Assembly (NCBI GenBank): GCA_963853835.1
Contig: OY970828.1
Span: forward strand, 79,501-143,500
Source of the DNA: Calendula officinalis
Taxonomy: Eukaryota > Streptophyta > Magnoliopsida > Asterales > Asteraceae
Direction of reading: 5' to 3'
DNA: 64,000 nucleotides
A model generated the notes under the pieces. That model searched no databases and was not told where the DNA came from. It saw nothing but the letters and a program-made list of their open reading frames with translations. Made by a program: the position numbers and the translations under genes. Shown here piece by piece: positions 1-11,580 of this stretch (position 1 is the first letter of the stretch; each line of letters begins with the position of its first letter).

Positions 1-1359
1 CCATGATGTTCACAAATCAAACAGAAAGAAAATGGGATTGTAGTTCTGGTGGTACCATCCAGATTCATAGAGAAACCCAGAAAAAATAAAAGAAAAAAAA
101 TGCATGGTTGTTCTTCACCTACATATCTCTCCACTGGTATTTACTTGGACCATAACTGACAACGGTTTTCTTCCAATACTTGAAACCGCACGATCAAGAT
201 GATTTGCAATCTGTGAATCACATTTCTCACAATGAGTTTGAATAATTCTACTATAATGGAAAATTATGACAAGGTTTTAGTTTTAGTCATGTGTGACCTC
301 AATATTTAGTATTCTGCTAAAAGTAAGAGATACTAGACTAAGAAATTACCTTCTCATTATCTACACCGTGTACCGTCGACAGATTTGGAACAGCAGCTGG
401 ATACAAGAAAAATAAGCCATCAACATACAATATCAGTAATTGTAATAATACTTATTGACTTATCAAATACATGATGCACGATGATCGTTAAACAAAGGTA
501 TTGATACTTACCCTAAAATTAGGTTCTATTTAAGAGACGATAGTCCGAGTTATTAAGACTGGTTACAGTGACCAGCATCAAGTATACAAATGAGTAAGTT
601 AGGAGCTGAAATTTACTGCAACAGGATTTGTCCACTGTTCCAACTAAGCCACTTTAACTTAATTGCTTTGCTTTAACCACTCGAGCTTGAGTGGAAAATT
701 CATATGTTTAGCAGAAACTGATTAGTTTAGGATAAGCTTGATAACATAAGTAGCTAAAGTCACTCACTCAGTTTAACCAATTATGAAAAAATTCCTAACA
801 ATAGATGAATAGAACAAAATAAAATCTGAGCCACCTAAATGAAACACTGATTATGGTTATAAACTACTGTCTCTTAATATACAGATTTAGAGAATAAACA
901 TTGAATAAATGTTAAATTATCTATCTGTATCTAGCTTTATTCAATTTGACGTTAGTCTGCTACTTGTCACGTTCTCAAAACGATAGTGGACGAATACCTA
1001 GCAGGGATTTTGCTTTGTTGCTCTGTAAATGCCCAATAAAGTGCCAGTCAATGTCCTCGGGAAGCTGCATAAAATCACTCGACATTATCAAATGCAAATT
1101 GACTCCTAATATTCGATTGAGAGAGAAAAATAAGGACCTGAGGAGCCTTCTCGATGAATTCCTGGACGTAATTTTCCCCAAAACAGCGATGTCCAGCGTC
1201 GTAAACTTGGCGGATGAGAGATACAGGTTTCGTCTTGCTCACTGCTATGACGCGCACATCATCGGCGTGCCGGCCGGATCTCTCTGCCGCCTGCCGGACA
1301 CGGTGAAAAACCGATCGCAGAGCTGTCACTGCTGCACCCTCCACAGCCTGGGCAGCCAT
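1..1359 (-). CDS. PLP homeostasis protein (PLPBP/YggS/PROSC family), first four exons, cut by left edge
   Basis: Cytosolic or plastid PLP-binding protein that buffers pyridoxal 5'-phosphate; it has a TIM-barrel fold like alanine racemase but no known enzymatic reaction. Exon 1 (1138-1359) starts at ATG 1359 and encodes VSKTKP, whose first Lys is the PLP-binding residue of the family, and CFGENYVQEF. Exon 2 (998-1064) encodes DIDWHFIGHLQSNKAKSLL. Exon 3 (350-396) encodes VPNLSTVHGVDNEK. Exon 4 (123-210) encodes IANHLDRAVS and VMVQVNTSGE. Splice sites and phases agree at every junction (0, 1, 0 and 1). The rest of the barrel lies beyond base 1, so the gene looks intact but partial. Bases 1-122 read as intron; no clear exon was found there. 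Confidence 0.9.
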
Positions 1360-1475
1360 TGTTGATGGTGATCATATTTCTGGAGCTCCTTCGGTATATA
1401 CAAGAAGTTAGAAAGTATGAGGTTGTTATTGAAACATGTTGATTACACATTGCCACTTATTTTTATTTTTTAATA

Positions 1476-1788
1476 CTTCCTCCGTATCAAAATAAGTGAC
1501 ACAAATTGGCTTATATGTTTTTTGAGGTAAAAGATTAAAGTAGAGGTTAAAATATATTAAAGTACATAATTAGTGGAGAATGAGTCCCACTTTCCTTGAA
1601 TAAAGTGATATTAATGAGTTTTAAAAGTAAAAGTAAGGGTATAAGGGTAATTTCACTTTATTAAAGTGGATAGTTAGTGGGTATGGGTCCCACTATTTTT
1701 ACCAAATAAGGAAAGTTTTCAAAGTATGTCACTTATTTTGATACACCCCAAAATGGAAAGTGTGTCACTTATTTTGATACGGAGGAAG
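1476..1788. mobile_element. Stowaway-like MITE (Tc1/mariner type), TA target duplication
   Basis: The ends are inverted repeats of about 27 bp: CTTCCTCCGTATCAAAATAA at the left and its complement at the right, each bordered by TA (1474-1475 and 1789-1790). A further internal copy of the end motif lies near 1728-1746. No coding capacity is visible. It sits about 115 bp upstream of the PLP-protein start codon. Confidence 0.88.
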
Positions 1789-1790
1789 TA

Positions 1791-2969
1791 TAAAACATAG
1801 GAAAGGAATATAATAGTTAATAATTTCTATTTATTAATTTATTTTCAGGGGAAATAGCAATTTATTTATTTTATAAATAAGTTTCACCAATTTTTTACTT
1901 TTATTTAAATTATTATTACTTATATATACACTTAGCATTCAACATTATTGTTCATAAGGATTTAAGTGTTAATTGTGCAATTGGAATTTCTATCATCATA
2001 TGTAAACTAGAAAATGGGAGTTCAAATCTCATCGTGGACATATGTGAAAATTAATTATAATATTTACCTCAATGTAGAAAATGAGCGTCTAAAAACCGCA
2101 GATAATTCTCGTTCTACTAAATTGGTGAAATTAGAATAAATAGATATTCATGTAGAAAATGTTAAGATAAATATAATTTAAATTTGTTTATGAACCAAAC
2201 TCAATTATATATACGGAATTAGTATTCACCACGAGGTTTTCTTATATATTTAAACTACATTTAAACTGAAGTATATTTTTGTATCTATAAAATATAGTTA
2301 TCCATTATCACCATGAGGTTTTCATTATTTTATATGAGAATATAATTTGTTTGAAATATAATTAAACAAATTTAGATATCTTATTAACGATCGAAGCTAG
2401 AAGACGATCTCGTTTATATTGACGTGATAAGACGAGTTCTTCCTACTTTATGCATATATATTCCTTTTTTGTGGGCTTTTTGATGCATGCGTTAGGCGTA
2501 TAACTAACATGATGCATATATGCATGTATGGTGACCTTTTTTATGGGGGAAACCCGCGTAAACAGAAAAAGTAAATAGAACAGGAAAGAAAATCAAACAT
2601 GGTAAAAAAAAAGAAAAACGTTTACGTGATTTGCAAGAAATTACGAATTTACATTGCATATTTGCATGCATGTGTTTATAGACGACTTCTAGCTTATGGG
2701 AAACTTGTAATTATATACATAAAAAGTTTTCTACTCTCTACTTCCTACGTTAACGATCTTCTTAGCTGGCCGGTAATATGAACATGCACGCCTTCACCGA
2801 AATTTGTAGAATATGTACAAAATTAACATTCATCGACAACGTACATCTATAACAATTTAAGTAGTACGTTATACTTAATTTGTAGTACTTATAATATATA
2901 ATTCAAAACTGGGTATCAATTAATTAATATTAATGTAAATACTTTAAAAAGGCAATCGAAATTTATAGA
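1791..2969. other. AT-rich intergenic stretch, no gene seen
   Basis: Lies between the MITE and the hAT element. The only hint of structure is a B-box-like GAGTTCAAATCTC near 2020-2032, which could be a decayed SINE; I cannot support that further. Confidence 0.5.
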
Positions 2970-3197
2970 CAGGGGTGTCTTTGAGGAGGTGCAGGAGGTG
3001 CAGCCGCACAGGGCCCATTATTTATAGGGGCCCAATTTTTATATCTATCATATATATATAATATTAAAATTTAAGTCAACTTAATAATTTAATAGAAAAA
3101 AAAGTTATAAAATCGAAATTTTTATAAAAATTTGGTATACAGGGGGCCCATTTTCGTGTTTTCGCACGGGGCCCTCAAAATCTCGGAGACGCCCCTG
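2970..3197. mobile_element. Non-autonomous hAT element with perfect 8-bp target duplication
   Basis: The left end is CAGGGGTGTC and the right end is the complement of CAGGGGCGTC, fitting the hAT end consensus YARNG. The 8-bp direct repeat TTTATAGA flanks it exactly (2962-2969 and 3198-3205). Length is 228 bp, with no coding capacity; the middle is A/T rich with GGGGCCC words near both ends. Confidence 0.92.
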
Positions 3198-3785
3198 TTT
3201 ATAGATTACAAATGCGTATATAATTTGGATTTATATGTATACTAAACAGAGCGCACCTTTGGTACTTCAGTAGGGCGTTTGATAGTGACTTCTTTCGGGG
3301 CGACCAAATTCGTTATATTTACCAATAGTAAACATATAAATGTTTCCCTATTTTTAACAATAATATCCATGTAATTTATCTTATGGTTGGTATATTGTCA
3401 TTTCTTATAAATTTGAAAATACGCTGTTAATTAATTTACGGTTAGCCTTATAAAATTGACTTGATCATTCGATTTTCTGGTAATCTAAAATTAATTCTAG
3501 CAGTCTTTGACGAATTAATGCGCATGAGTTATGTAATCATATTTCCAATTTTACCTACATGCATACAAATGAGATTTGTTGATTATATATCTAGCAACTT
3601 CTATAACTATATATAGTATGACGCAAAAGAAATGAATATAAAATATAATAATTAAAAGTTGAGTAAATTATATAGTAGACAATTTCTTCAATTTGATGCT
3701 CCAAAAAGCAACTTTACACAAAAATGTATATTGTACGCATGAATAAATAGTAATAAAAAATGTCTCAATTTTGGATCAAGACCGA
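3198..3785. other. AT-rich intergenic stretch, no gene seen
   Basis: Sequence downstream (3') of the STIG1 pseudogene. No ORF, RNA gene or repeat that I can support. Confidence 0.5.
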
Positions 3786-4198
3786 TCATGCATAATTGCA
3801 GAGACCGTATATGCAATAACCACCGGGCATACACTTATTTCCACACGAGCCACAATGCCTTTTGTCATAAGCCAAATTCACACATTCTCCATTGCAACAC
3901 GAGCTCGCATTTGTTCTTGCATGCTCCGCAGTTGTGTTTATCTTCACTCAAATCCATACATTTGTTGGTGCAACATGTTGAGTTCTTCGACCCTTCTAAC
4001 AAATTTCATCATCATTCTTGCAATGGTCTGCTGCCCGAGGGTTTTTGTTTTCTGCTAAGAAACGGCTCACCCTTTTTGGAAACGCTTTCACGAGTTTGTG
4101 ACTGTTTTTTCACGATTGTTACCAATATTGGAGGTGATTGTGAGAGCAATGGTTATGGCTATGGTAATGAACACCATGAAGAATACTTTGATCGACAT
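3786..4198 (-). pseudogene. STIG1-like cysteine-rich secreted protein, pseudogene
   Basis: The STIG1 family comprises small secreted Cys-rich proteins of stigma and other tissues. The minus strand opens with ATG 4198 and a hydrophobic signal peptide (MSIKVFFMVFITIAITIA). The frame then hits TGA at 4088-4090. Family-typical Cys-rich blocks continue in other frames: AADHCKNDDEIC followed by TAG at 3996-3998, then CCTNKCMDLSEDKHNCGACK, then CCNGECVNLAYDKRHCG, ending GGYCIYGLCNYA and TGA at 3786. At least two frame changes and a short deletion near 3905-3915 separate the blocks, so no full-length product can be made. The high similarity of the remaining blocks suggests a fairly recent loss, or that a sequencing error should be excluded. 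Confidence 0.85.
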
Positions 4199-4594
4199 TG
4201 TTGAGTAGAAAGAAGATTTGTTTTCTTGTCAAGGATTTGATATGCAACATAGAGTTAGTTGTGATGGTTATATATAGGGTGGGTAAGTGGGTTGGGTTGG
4301 GTTGACCCGAGGTGAAAGGGTGGTGGTCTTACCAATACCATTACCATGTATGCAATTGCACTCTTTCAAAAAAGTAGCTTGCATGTGTGTATTGATTAGG
4401 GTACACTCTAATATATATTAGTCAAAGTCAATGGGCTATACGCGGTGGTAAAAAACAATGTTTTTATATAGCCCAACATGGAAAAACAAAATATGTTGTG
4501 ATTTTGAATAGAAAATAACTTAAAAGTATGAATTGAGCTAACCTAGATTAAGGTTGTATCATCTACATCTAAGCCCTAATATAACAACCATTAA

Positions 4595-5410
4595 GGCCCC
4601 GTTTGTTTTGACGTAATCCTCCGTAATCTTCCGTAATTGTAATTCAATTACATTACGGAGGACGTTTGGATGAACACTTTTTTTCGTAATTCGATTACGA
4701 CGTAATTTCGAATTACGATATTCGTTGTAATTGAATTCCGTCCCAAAACCCTAAGAATTCAATTACGGTCCTTTTGTAAACTAACAAATTTTGAATATTT
4801 TATATCCTTCAGATTTTTAAATCGTTTAAAAATATTAAAAAAAATTATAAAATTTAAAAAAATTTAAAAAATTTAAAAAAAATTAAAAAGATTTTAAAAA
4901 ATTAAAAAAAATTTAAAATTTTAAAAAATTCTAAAAAAATTTGAAAAAATTTAAAAAATTTTAAAAAAATTTTAAAATTTTAAAAAAATTTTAAAAAAAT
5001 TTTAAAATTTTTTATAAATTTTAAATTTTTTTTTTAAAATTTTAAAAAATTTTAAAAAATTTTAAAAAAATTAAAAAAAAATTAAATTTTTTTTAATAAA
5101 TTAAAAAATTTTAATATTTTTTAAAAAAATAGAAAAAAATAGAAAAAATAAAAACTATTTAATTTTTTTTTAAATGTAAACAAATAATAAAAAAATTTAA
5201 AAAATAATAAATAATAAATAATAAAATTTTGAAAAAAAATTTAAAAAAGTTTTTAAAAAAAGTCATAACTATTGATTTGAATTACAACTCAAAATTTTGG
5301 TAACCAAACGCGTAAGCGTATTCAATTACAACCCAATTCAATTACAACCGAATTCAAATACAACCGATTTCAATTACATTACGGAGGATTACGTTGAGCC
5401 AAACACCCCC
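4595..5410. mobile_element. PIF/Harbinger (Tourist-like) non-autonomous element with A/T-only core
   Basis: Left end GGCCCCGTTTGTTTTGACGT and right end (complement) GGGGGTGTTTGGCTCAACGT form an imperfect inverted repeat that continues into AATCCTCCGTAAT on both sides. TAA flanks it exactly (4592-4594 and 5411-5413), the usual TWA target of this superfamily. The words ATTACGGAGGA and CAATTACA recur near both ends. Bases about 4800-5270 are almost only A and T, in runs such as TTTTAAAAAA. It lies between the STIG1 pseudogene and the 3' end of the ROS1-like gene. Confidence 0.88.
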
Positions 5411-5605
5411 TAAGTGGCAAGTTTGACTTTCTGGAAAAGAATATTATTAATTGATCCCACTGTTAGTTGTCAGATAATTTAGTGTAAGAAGATAAGTATG
5501 TACAGAAATAATAATTAGTATTTTTTAACTACAGATTCACTAATCTAATTTGATCTTTAATACAACTAATACTTGAACCCACCCACAACTTGTTTGAAAT
5601 TTAAT

Positions 5606-8600
5606 CTATTTCTTCCCTGATTTTTTGTTCTCTGCTGCAATTGCAGCCGTTGACAGATGAAATCTTCGATGAAGATGTTGAGGTTTTCTTGTTTTTCTAT
5701 TGAATCCCCTCACACATATAGATCCTGCAACAATATCAACCAAATTAAACATTTCAGGATATGATTTGTTTCACTAATTTCTTATATTAATTTTAAGTCG
5801 CTAAATTGTAAAATATGTTAAATCGAATGTCCAATCAAACACAAGTAGTATTTGCTTGGTACCTCTCCAGAACAAGCGTTGAATGGCAGCAGTTGATAGG
5901 GCTGATCAAAGACAGACAGAGTAAAGTTAGCATTTTGTAGGCTAAATTAAAATTTTTAAAATAAGTGTTGAAGAAACCTCTGAATATTGAGGTTGCAGAT
6001 GACCCGCAACCTAGTTCTCTCCTTGACAAATTCCACAGTTGACTTCTTGGAACGTCAATGGGAAACTGACTACTTTCATCATCAGCAAATACCTGAATAA
6101 TAATAAATTAATTTAATATGATACGACAACTTCAACAAGAACATCAAAATACCTCGTTAACTTGAAAATATGTTCCATTAAGGGGAAATGTCCCTCTGGT
6201 TGCGGTTCGACAAGGTATCTATCCATGCATTTACCAATTATTAGTATCACAAAAGATGTATCCATTAAATTAGTATTAATAAAAAAAAAATACTTCCTTA
6301 CCAGAACAGTTGCTTTAATTGTTTCTTCTCCATTATCGTTGGCAGAACAAGTGTTCTGTCTAGATTCCAATGATTTTGGAATCTCACCTGTTTGAGAAAA
6401 CCAATATGAATACTAAAAAAGCAGAAACAATACAATTATTAAATAGAATACCTGGAAGCCATATCCTAAGAAGGTATGGGGATGGATCATCGTCTTCCCT
6501 TTCATCAAACTATACATTAACAAGAATACATAATAATTATAATTATCTTTGTACCTTTTGGGGCGGAGGAATTAATTTAATTATTATACAGGAGGTTATG
6601 TTATGTACACTTACCCCAGCCAAAATTGGATGGATGTCCGGGAGCTCATAGCTACATTAACAAGAATAAATAATATTTTTTAATATGTTGGTAAAAAAGG
6701 AAAAAATAAAAAGAAAAACTTACACAAGGTGCATGGTCCTCAACTTGGCTACATACTTCATTCGTGGAACACGGAATGTGGGAACTTGTGTAGACAATGC
6801 AACCAGAGCTTTTGACATGTCATCCTCTTGCAGAGGAATATTTATTGTCTCTTTTAAAGTTTCCCTAAACTCTTGTGTGTTTAACCTAATGGTGGGAATT
6901 TCATCATCAGATCCATATTCATTTTCAGACTCACAATATAAGTCTTCAATGTCCCCTATAACTTCAGGCTCAGGCTCTGGAGATGGGGGGACTTCAATAA
7001 TGGGTTCACAAGTTTCACCCTGATGATAACTTTTGTTGACTTGTTGGTCAAAGACATTTGTAGCAGGCACAATAGAAGTTACATGACTGCTTTCTTTTGG
7101 TCCAGGAAGCGCCAGCCTATTACTACATTTCCCAACTTTACATCAGTAACTGGATCCGTTTTAATTATATATATTTTAAGTAAGTAATAGATATATGGAA
7201 TTATTATTAACCTAGCAACTCCACTTGCATAATGCCTGCACTCTGCTCTCATTGGACATGCATTGCAATTTGGTTTAATCTTGGTGCAAAATACCTATAG
7301 AATCATCAACTTAATAGAGGAAATGTATGATATAAATAAAGGGAGAAACATGCCTTTCCGAATGTGATCAACTGATAATGTAACTCGTACCTGTATTGTA
7401 TTCAACAATAAGATTGTTAGTGAAAAGTAATTGAAAGAAAGATAAGTTTACAATACATACAGTGTTCTTTGATCAAGAGTGCATAGCCTGGGGAAGAGAT
7501 ATTTCTGAATGGTGTCCACCATTGGGTACCTGAGATACAAAATTCAAAATATATATCTGGTTTTTGTTACATAAGTTGTAGGTAGGATATAATATACGTA
7601 CGCATTCAAAAGATGAATTTGAATTGAATCGGGTAGGGGTTGCAACGGGACCCATCCTAGACGTGTGGCTACCCGCCCAACATTTGTGTCAACCGGGAAA
7701 GCAAGATGGTGAAGTGTTAGCAGCCGCACACACTCCACACTTTTTAAACCGATCCCATCAATGCTCAGCAAGAAATCCCTACAATACAACTCAACATTTG
7801 TTCCTCTCAATATCAAATCAAATCAAAATCTTATAAAGTCTCACTTACTTTGCCTTGTCTGGTGGAAAATCCCTTAACCACTCAAGATCAAGAGCTCCAT
7901 GGTCTTCATGCATTCTATCCAAAAAGTCCTGCAAAAACATTACTCCTATTATCATTTATCTACACCTTGCCTTTTATTTAATTACTCAAAGTTATACCTT
8001 TATTCGTCCAGCCAATATATTATTCATTCCTCGGTCCACTATGGTCTCAGCAACTTCTTTAACTGTAGCACGCCTAACTGCCTCCCAATCAACTGCATCC
8101 TTATTATTCTCATTTCTTTCCTTCTCTTCATTTCCACAGTAACTTCTCCTTAATTCTTCCCAGTCTCTTTTCTTTTCTTCCTTTTTCTCTGCTTTTCGAT
8201 CTTCTTTAATGCTAACTTCAGATTCCAAACTTGACCTTTGCTGACCTACGAATTCACTCTCTGAAATCTGAGATAAACCCATGTTCAGATCTAACACTGT
8301 ACAATCAAGTTCATGTGAAGTTGAAAGTGTTGAGTCGTCACTGCAGAATTGCTTCAGATAGTCAACCTCCTCTACTTCTAGAAGCTTCCGGAAAGTATTA
8401 GAAACCACCTCTTGCGTGGCTGTAGTCAAATCAGCAGATGAAGTTGTAGTCATATCTTCTTCAGTTTTATTGAATCCTTCATCAACTAATGTATTACTTG
8501 CAACTGACTCTTGGCTAATTATGAATTCATCATGGTCAACTTCTTTGGTCTTTGACTTGGGTGGAAATCTTGCTGCTACAGACATGAAAGCAGAACTTGA

Positions 8601-10917
8601 AAGATGGTCTCCCACGTTTTGAGTTAAATAGACTCCAACCACCGAATCAACCACTGAACCCTTCCATGGTGAGAAACGTCTGTTACCTGCAACACAAAGT
8701 GATACATATATACATTGCTTGAGAAAAAAGAAATAATAATAATAATACCTTGAATGAGATGCATTTTAGCAATAAAAGAATCCACACGACCACGAAATAT
8801 CTGTCTCTGTTTTTCCCACCATTCTTCCTTATCTTTGTCTGTTTCTTCTTCAACAGGTTCACTTCCATCATTTTCCATCAAAGCTTTCCAAACTCTCAAC
8901 GTTTCCTTATCAAGATCCACTCTTGGAACCACTTTACGCTTTTTAGGAGCAACAGTTACAAGGGGCCCACTCACTATATTCACTACCATAAGTTCCTTAC
9001 ATCCACCATTAATGTCTAGTCTGCCCATCTTCATTATCAGAATAGGCATCATTTCACGTATATACAATCTATTTGCATCTGCATTAACCATGGTCAAAAA
9101 TATTTAACATATGATCCAATAGTTAAATATGAAAATGTTTTTTTAATTACCTGCTTTAGATAACGGGATATCTTGGTGTTCAGGTAGCAAACTTTGACTT
9201 TCAATGACTGGAATATCTTGTAGTTGAAATGAGTTCAGATCATCAACAAAGTTGTCAACTTGATGGAAATCCGGATGCACTGCAGTAAAACTTCCTGTTT
9301 TTTGCACAGGGACTTCTTGCAAGAGTTGGTCTTTTTTAAAAATGTATTTTCCATTTTTTTTTGTTATTTTAAAAATAGGCAACTTAATGATATTCTCATT
9401 CCTACGAGTGTGCCTTATGGATCGATGCCTTCTCACATGTGAAAACACACGAGTTAGCAATTCATGTTTCACAACTATTTTCTTGCCTTTCGGTTTATTC
9501 ACCTTTTTTATAATGACCTTTCTGTTTGATCTTCTTATATCAATCTGCCCATCTTCAACAGGTTTCAAACCACCCCAATTTATCCTCACTTTTTTTCTCA
9601 ACAACCTTTTCTTCTTCAACATTTTTGGGAAAACGGGCCCGCTTTTTCTGCTATTTTGTAAACACTGATTTACTTTAAATGTCCTCACGTATACTTTAGG
9701 TTTAAGGATGTAATTGCTTGTTTTTAAACCTCTTTTCTTAAGGCGTTGATAGAATATGCGAAATGTTTTTTCTTGGTTATTTGTAACAGAAATATCTTTC
9801 TCATCTTGCTGTTCGTTATTATCTCCCAGCAAATCCTCTGGAGGTTTAACATTTGGTTTTTTAAACCTACTTTTTCTCGGTGTATTTCTCTTGGAAGTAA
9901 CAATCTTATCACACAAACCAAAAGATCCAAGGTTAAAACCAAGTGTAAGAGGTCCTTGTAAATTTAACACATCATTAGGCTCTTTATCAACAACCTGATA
10001 ATCAAAATTTAATGATCTTTTGCACGACTTAACAGAAACAACAGAATCCCTAGAAGCTTCTAGAACATCTGGCACAGCATCCTCACGGACAGAACTGGTT
10101 GACTTTGTGGATTTACTCAATCTTGAATAGGTCGTTCTCTCCTGTACCCAATTTGGAGTAACAGGTTTTGGAGTTCTGGGTCTCAGGGTTGAACGTTTTG
10201 GAGTTTGAACTTTTGGGACTTTTTTGGGTTTGCTATCATCATATATTTTAGGCCTGTGTTTTTTCATGCGTTGTCTTTGACTCGGTTTCTTGTTCAAGTC
10301 AATGCCTTCATTACGCCTTTTTGTGCTTTCTTTTGTCTTTGATGGAGTTGGAATTGAACCAATATTAACATGTGATTCATCAACACCATGAGCCTTTCTA
10401 GGTGGAACTTTTACTGCATCATCTTGTTGTACACAGCTTGTGTCCTCTGCACAAAAGGAAACAAGTTCATAATCACTCCATTACGTGTAAAGATTTAAAA
10501 AGTCAAACTAGTTTTCAACTTTTAAAACCAGTCAAGAAAGTAGTTTGTATAAATATATAACAAATTAACAGATGTTTGATGCTAAAAGAATTTTGACTTC
10601 AAAAGGTACTACATTATGAATGATGATGACCATCAAAAGTCAAAGCACAGCTTACGTTGAACTGTTGCAGTAGTTTCTGGATCCTTTCCAGCCACACACG
10701 AAACTGTTTCTTGTTCATCAAGAATGTCAGTCGCCAATTTAAATGTCTCATTCACTTCACTTCTTTCCATATATCCCACAGTGTTAAAAGAACATATATT
10801 TATATTTTCCTTTACAGTCCCTTGTTCAGAATTTAATGCTGCCTCATAATTAAGTCCTGATGTAGCGGGAATTGGCTTTCCTGGGGTCAGGGGTATCCAA
10901 ACACTATCTCTTTCCAT
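5606..10917 (-). CDS. ROS1: DEMETER/ROS1-like 5-methylcytosine DNA glycosylase/lyase, complete (17 coding exons, 1311 aa)
   Basis: Nuclear bifunctional glycosylase that removes 5-methylcytosine and so reverses DNA methylation. Coding exons: 10656-10917, 9151-10446, 8749-9078, 7998-8686, 7849-7928, 7602-7778, 7461-7529, 7354-7390, 7212-7294, 6724-7116, 6615-6651, 6452-6509, 6302-6387, 6153-6218, 5978-6092, 5863-5901, 5606-5724. The total is 3936 nt, divisible by three. Order of motifs: N-terminal WIPLTPGKP; Lys/Arg-rich HRPK region; glycosylase part RRFSPWKGSVVDSVVGVYLT; helix-hairpin-helix GIGLKSVECVRLL with catalytic Lys, and FPVDTNVGR with catalytic Asp; Fe-S ligands in CTKIKPNCNACPMRAEC (C-X6-C-X2-C-X5-C); then the family C-terminal domain (GTFPLNGTYFQVNEVFADDE, FWRGSICVRGF). 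One intron is GC-AG (7295-7353). Paralogue (ROS1, DML or DME) is not settled; length and the short N-terminus favour ROS1. Confidence 0.95.
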
Positions 10918-11580
10918 GGAATCACCTGAGGTCATAACAATAACTTTGCAGTTAACTTAGAACCCCAACAAAAACAGCAACAAAACGACGAAATTGTATT
11001 ATAAACAATATCATTTATTAGAATATTTGAAGACTACCAGAAAAACAAACTTTTTAGCTAATTTTGAGGTGAAAAGGCACTTATTTTAAACAGCAATTAA
11101 CTTAAGCATGAGCTGAAAATATGCAATCCAAACATCCCCTAACATTCACGGAAATTTTTTAAGATCCGCCTTTACAATATCAACACTCACAAACAAAAAA
11201 AAGAGTAAATTAGAGGTTCGAACTCTAAAGCAATTAAAGCGACATTAAATTAAGTGCTGTTTAAAAGAAGTGAAGCTAAATTAAACATCAGAAAACCATA
11301 TCTTATGACTAATTCACCTCATGCTCTCAAAATTAAATTATTAAATCCGTAAACAAAACTACACAAAAAGCAAGTCGACTCGTGGATTTTATTACGTACG
11401 TAATTATACTCAAGGAAAAAAAATTAAAATGGCAGTATAGATTCAAGCTGAGGTGTGTCATGTGTGAGCATGGAGTAAGAAATTAGGGTTTATCTACTTA
11501 CAATAATTTTTGAAGCGAAGGTTGTACCAGCTTGGAAAAAGGGTTTCTGTTGCAGAGAACTTGGGGGAGAATAAAATGAA
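10918..11580 (-). promoter_or_regulatory. 5' leader of the ROS1-like gene with leader intron
   Basis: A leader exon at roughly 11503-11570 ends at ATT|GTAAGTAG. The next acceptor is CTCAG at 10926-10930, eight bases before the ATG at 10917, so the start codon lies just inside the second exon. A nearer upstream ATG (10935) lies within the predicted intron end and was not used. Confidence 0.6.

Noticed and set aside
2599..2781. 60-codon plus-strand frame with Met start
   Set aside because: No homology, AT-rich, starts in an A-run; no support as a gene.
3771..4204. Plus-strand open frames of 95 and 138 codons, Cys-rich
   Set aside because: They are the antisense shadow of the STIG1-like pseudogene on the minus strand.
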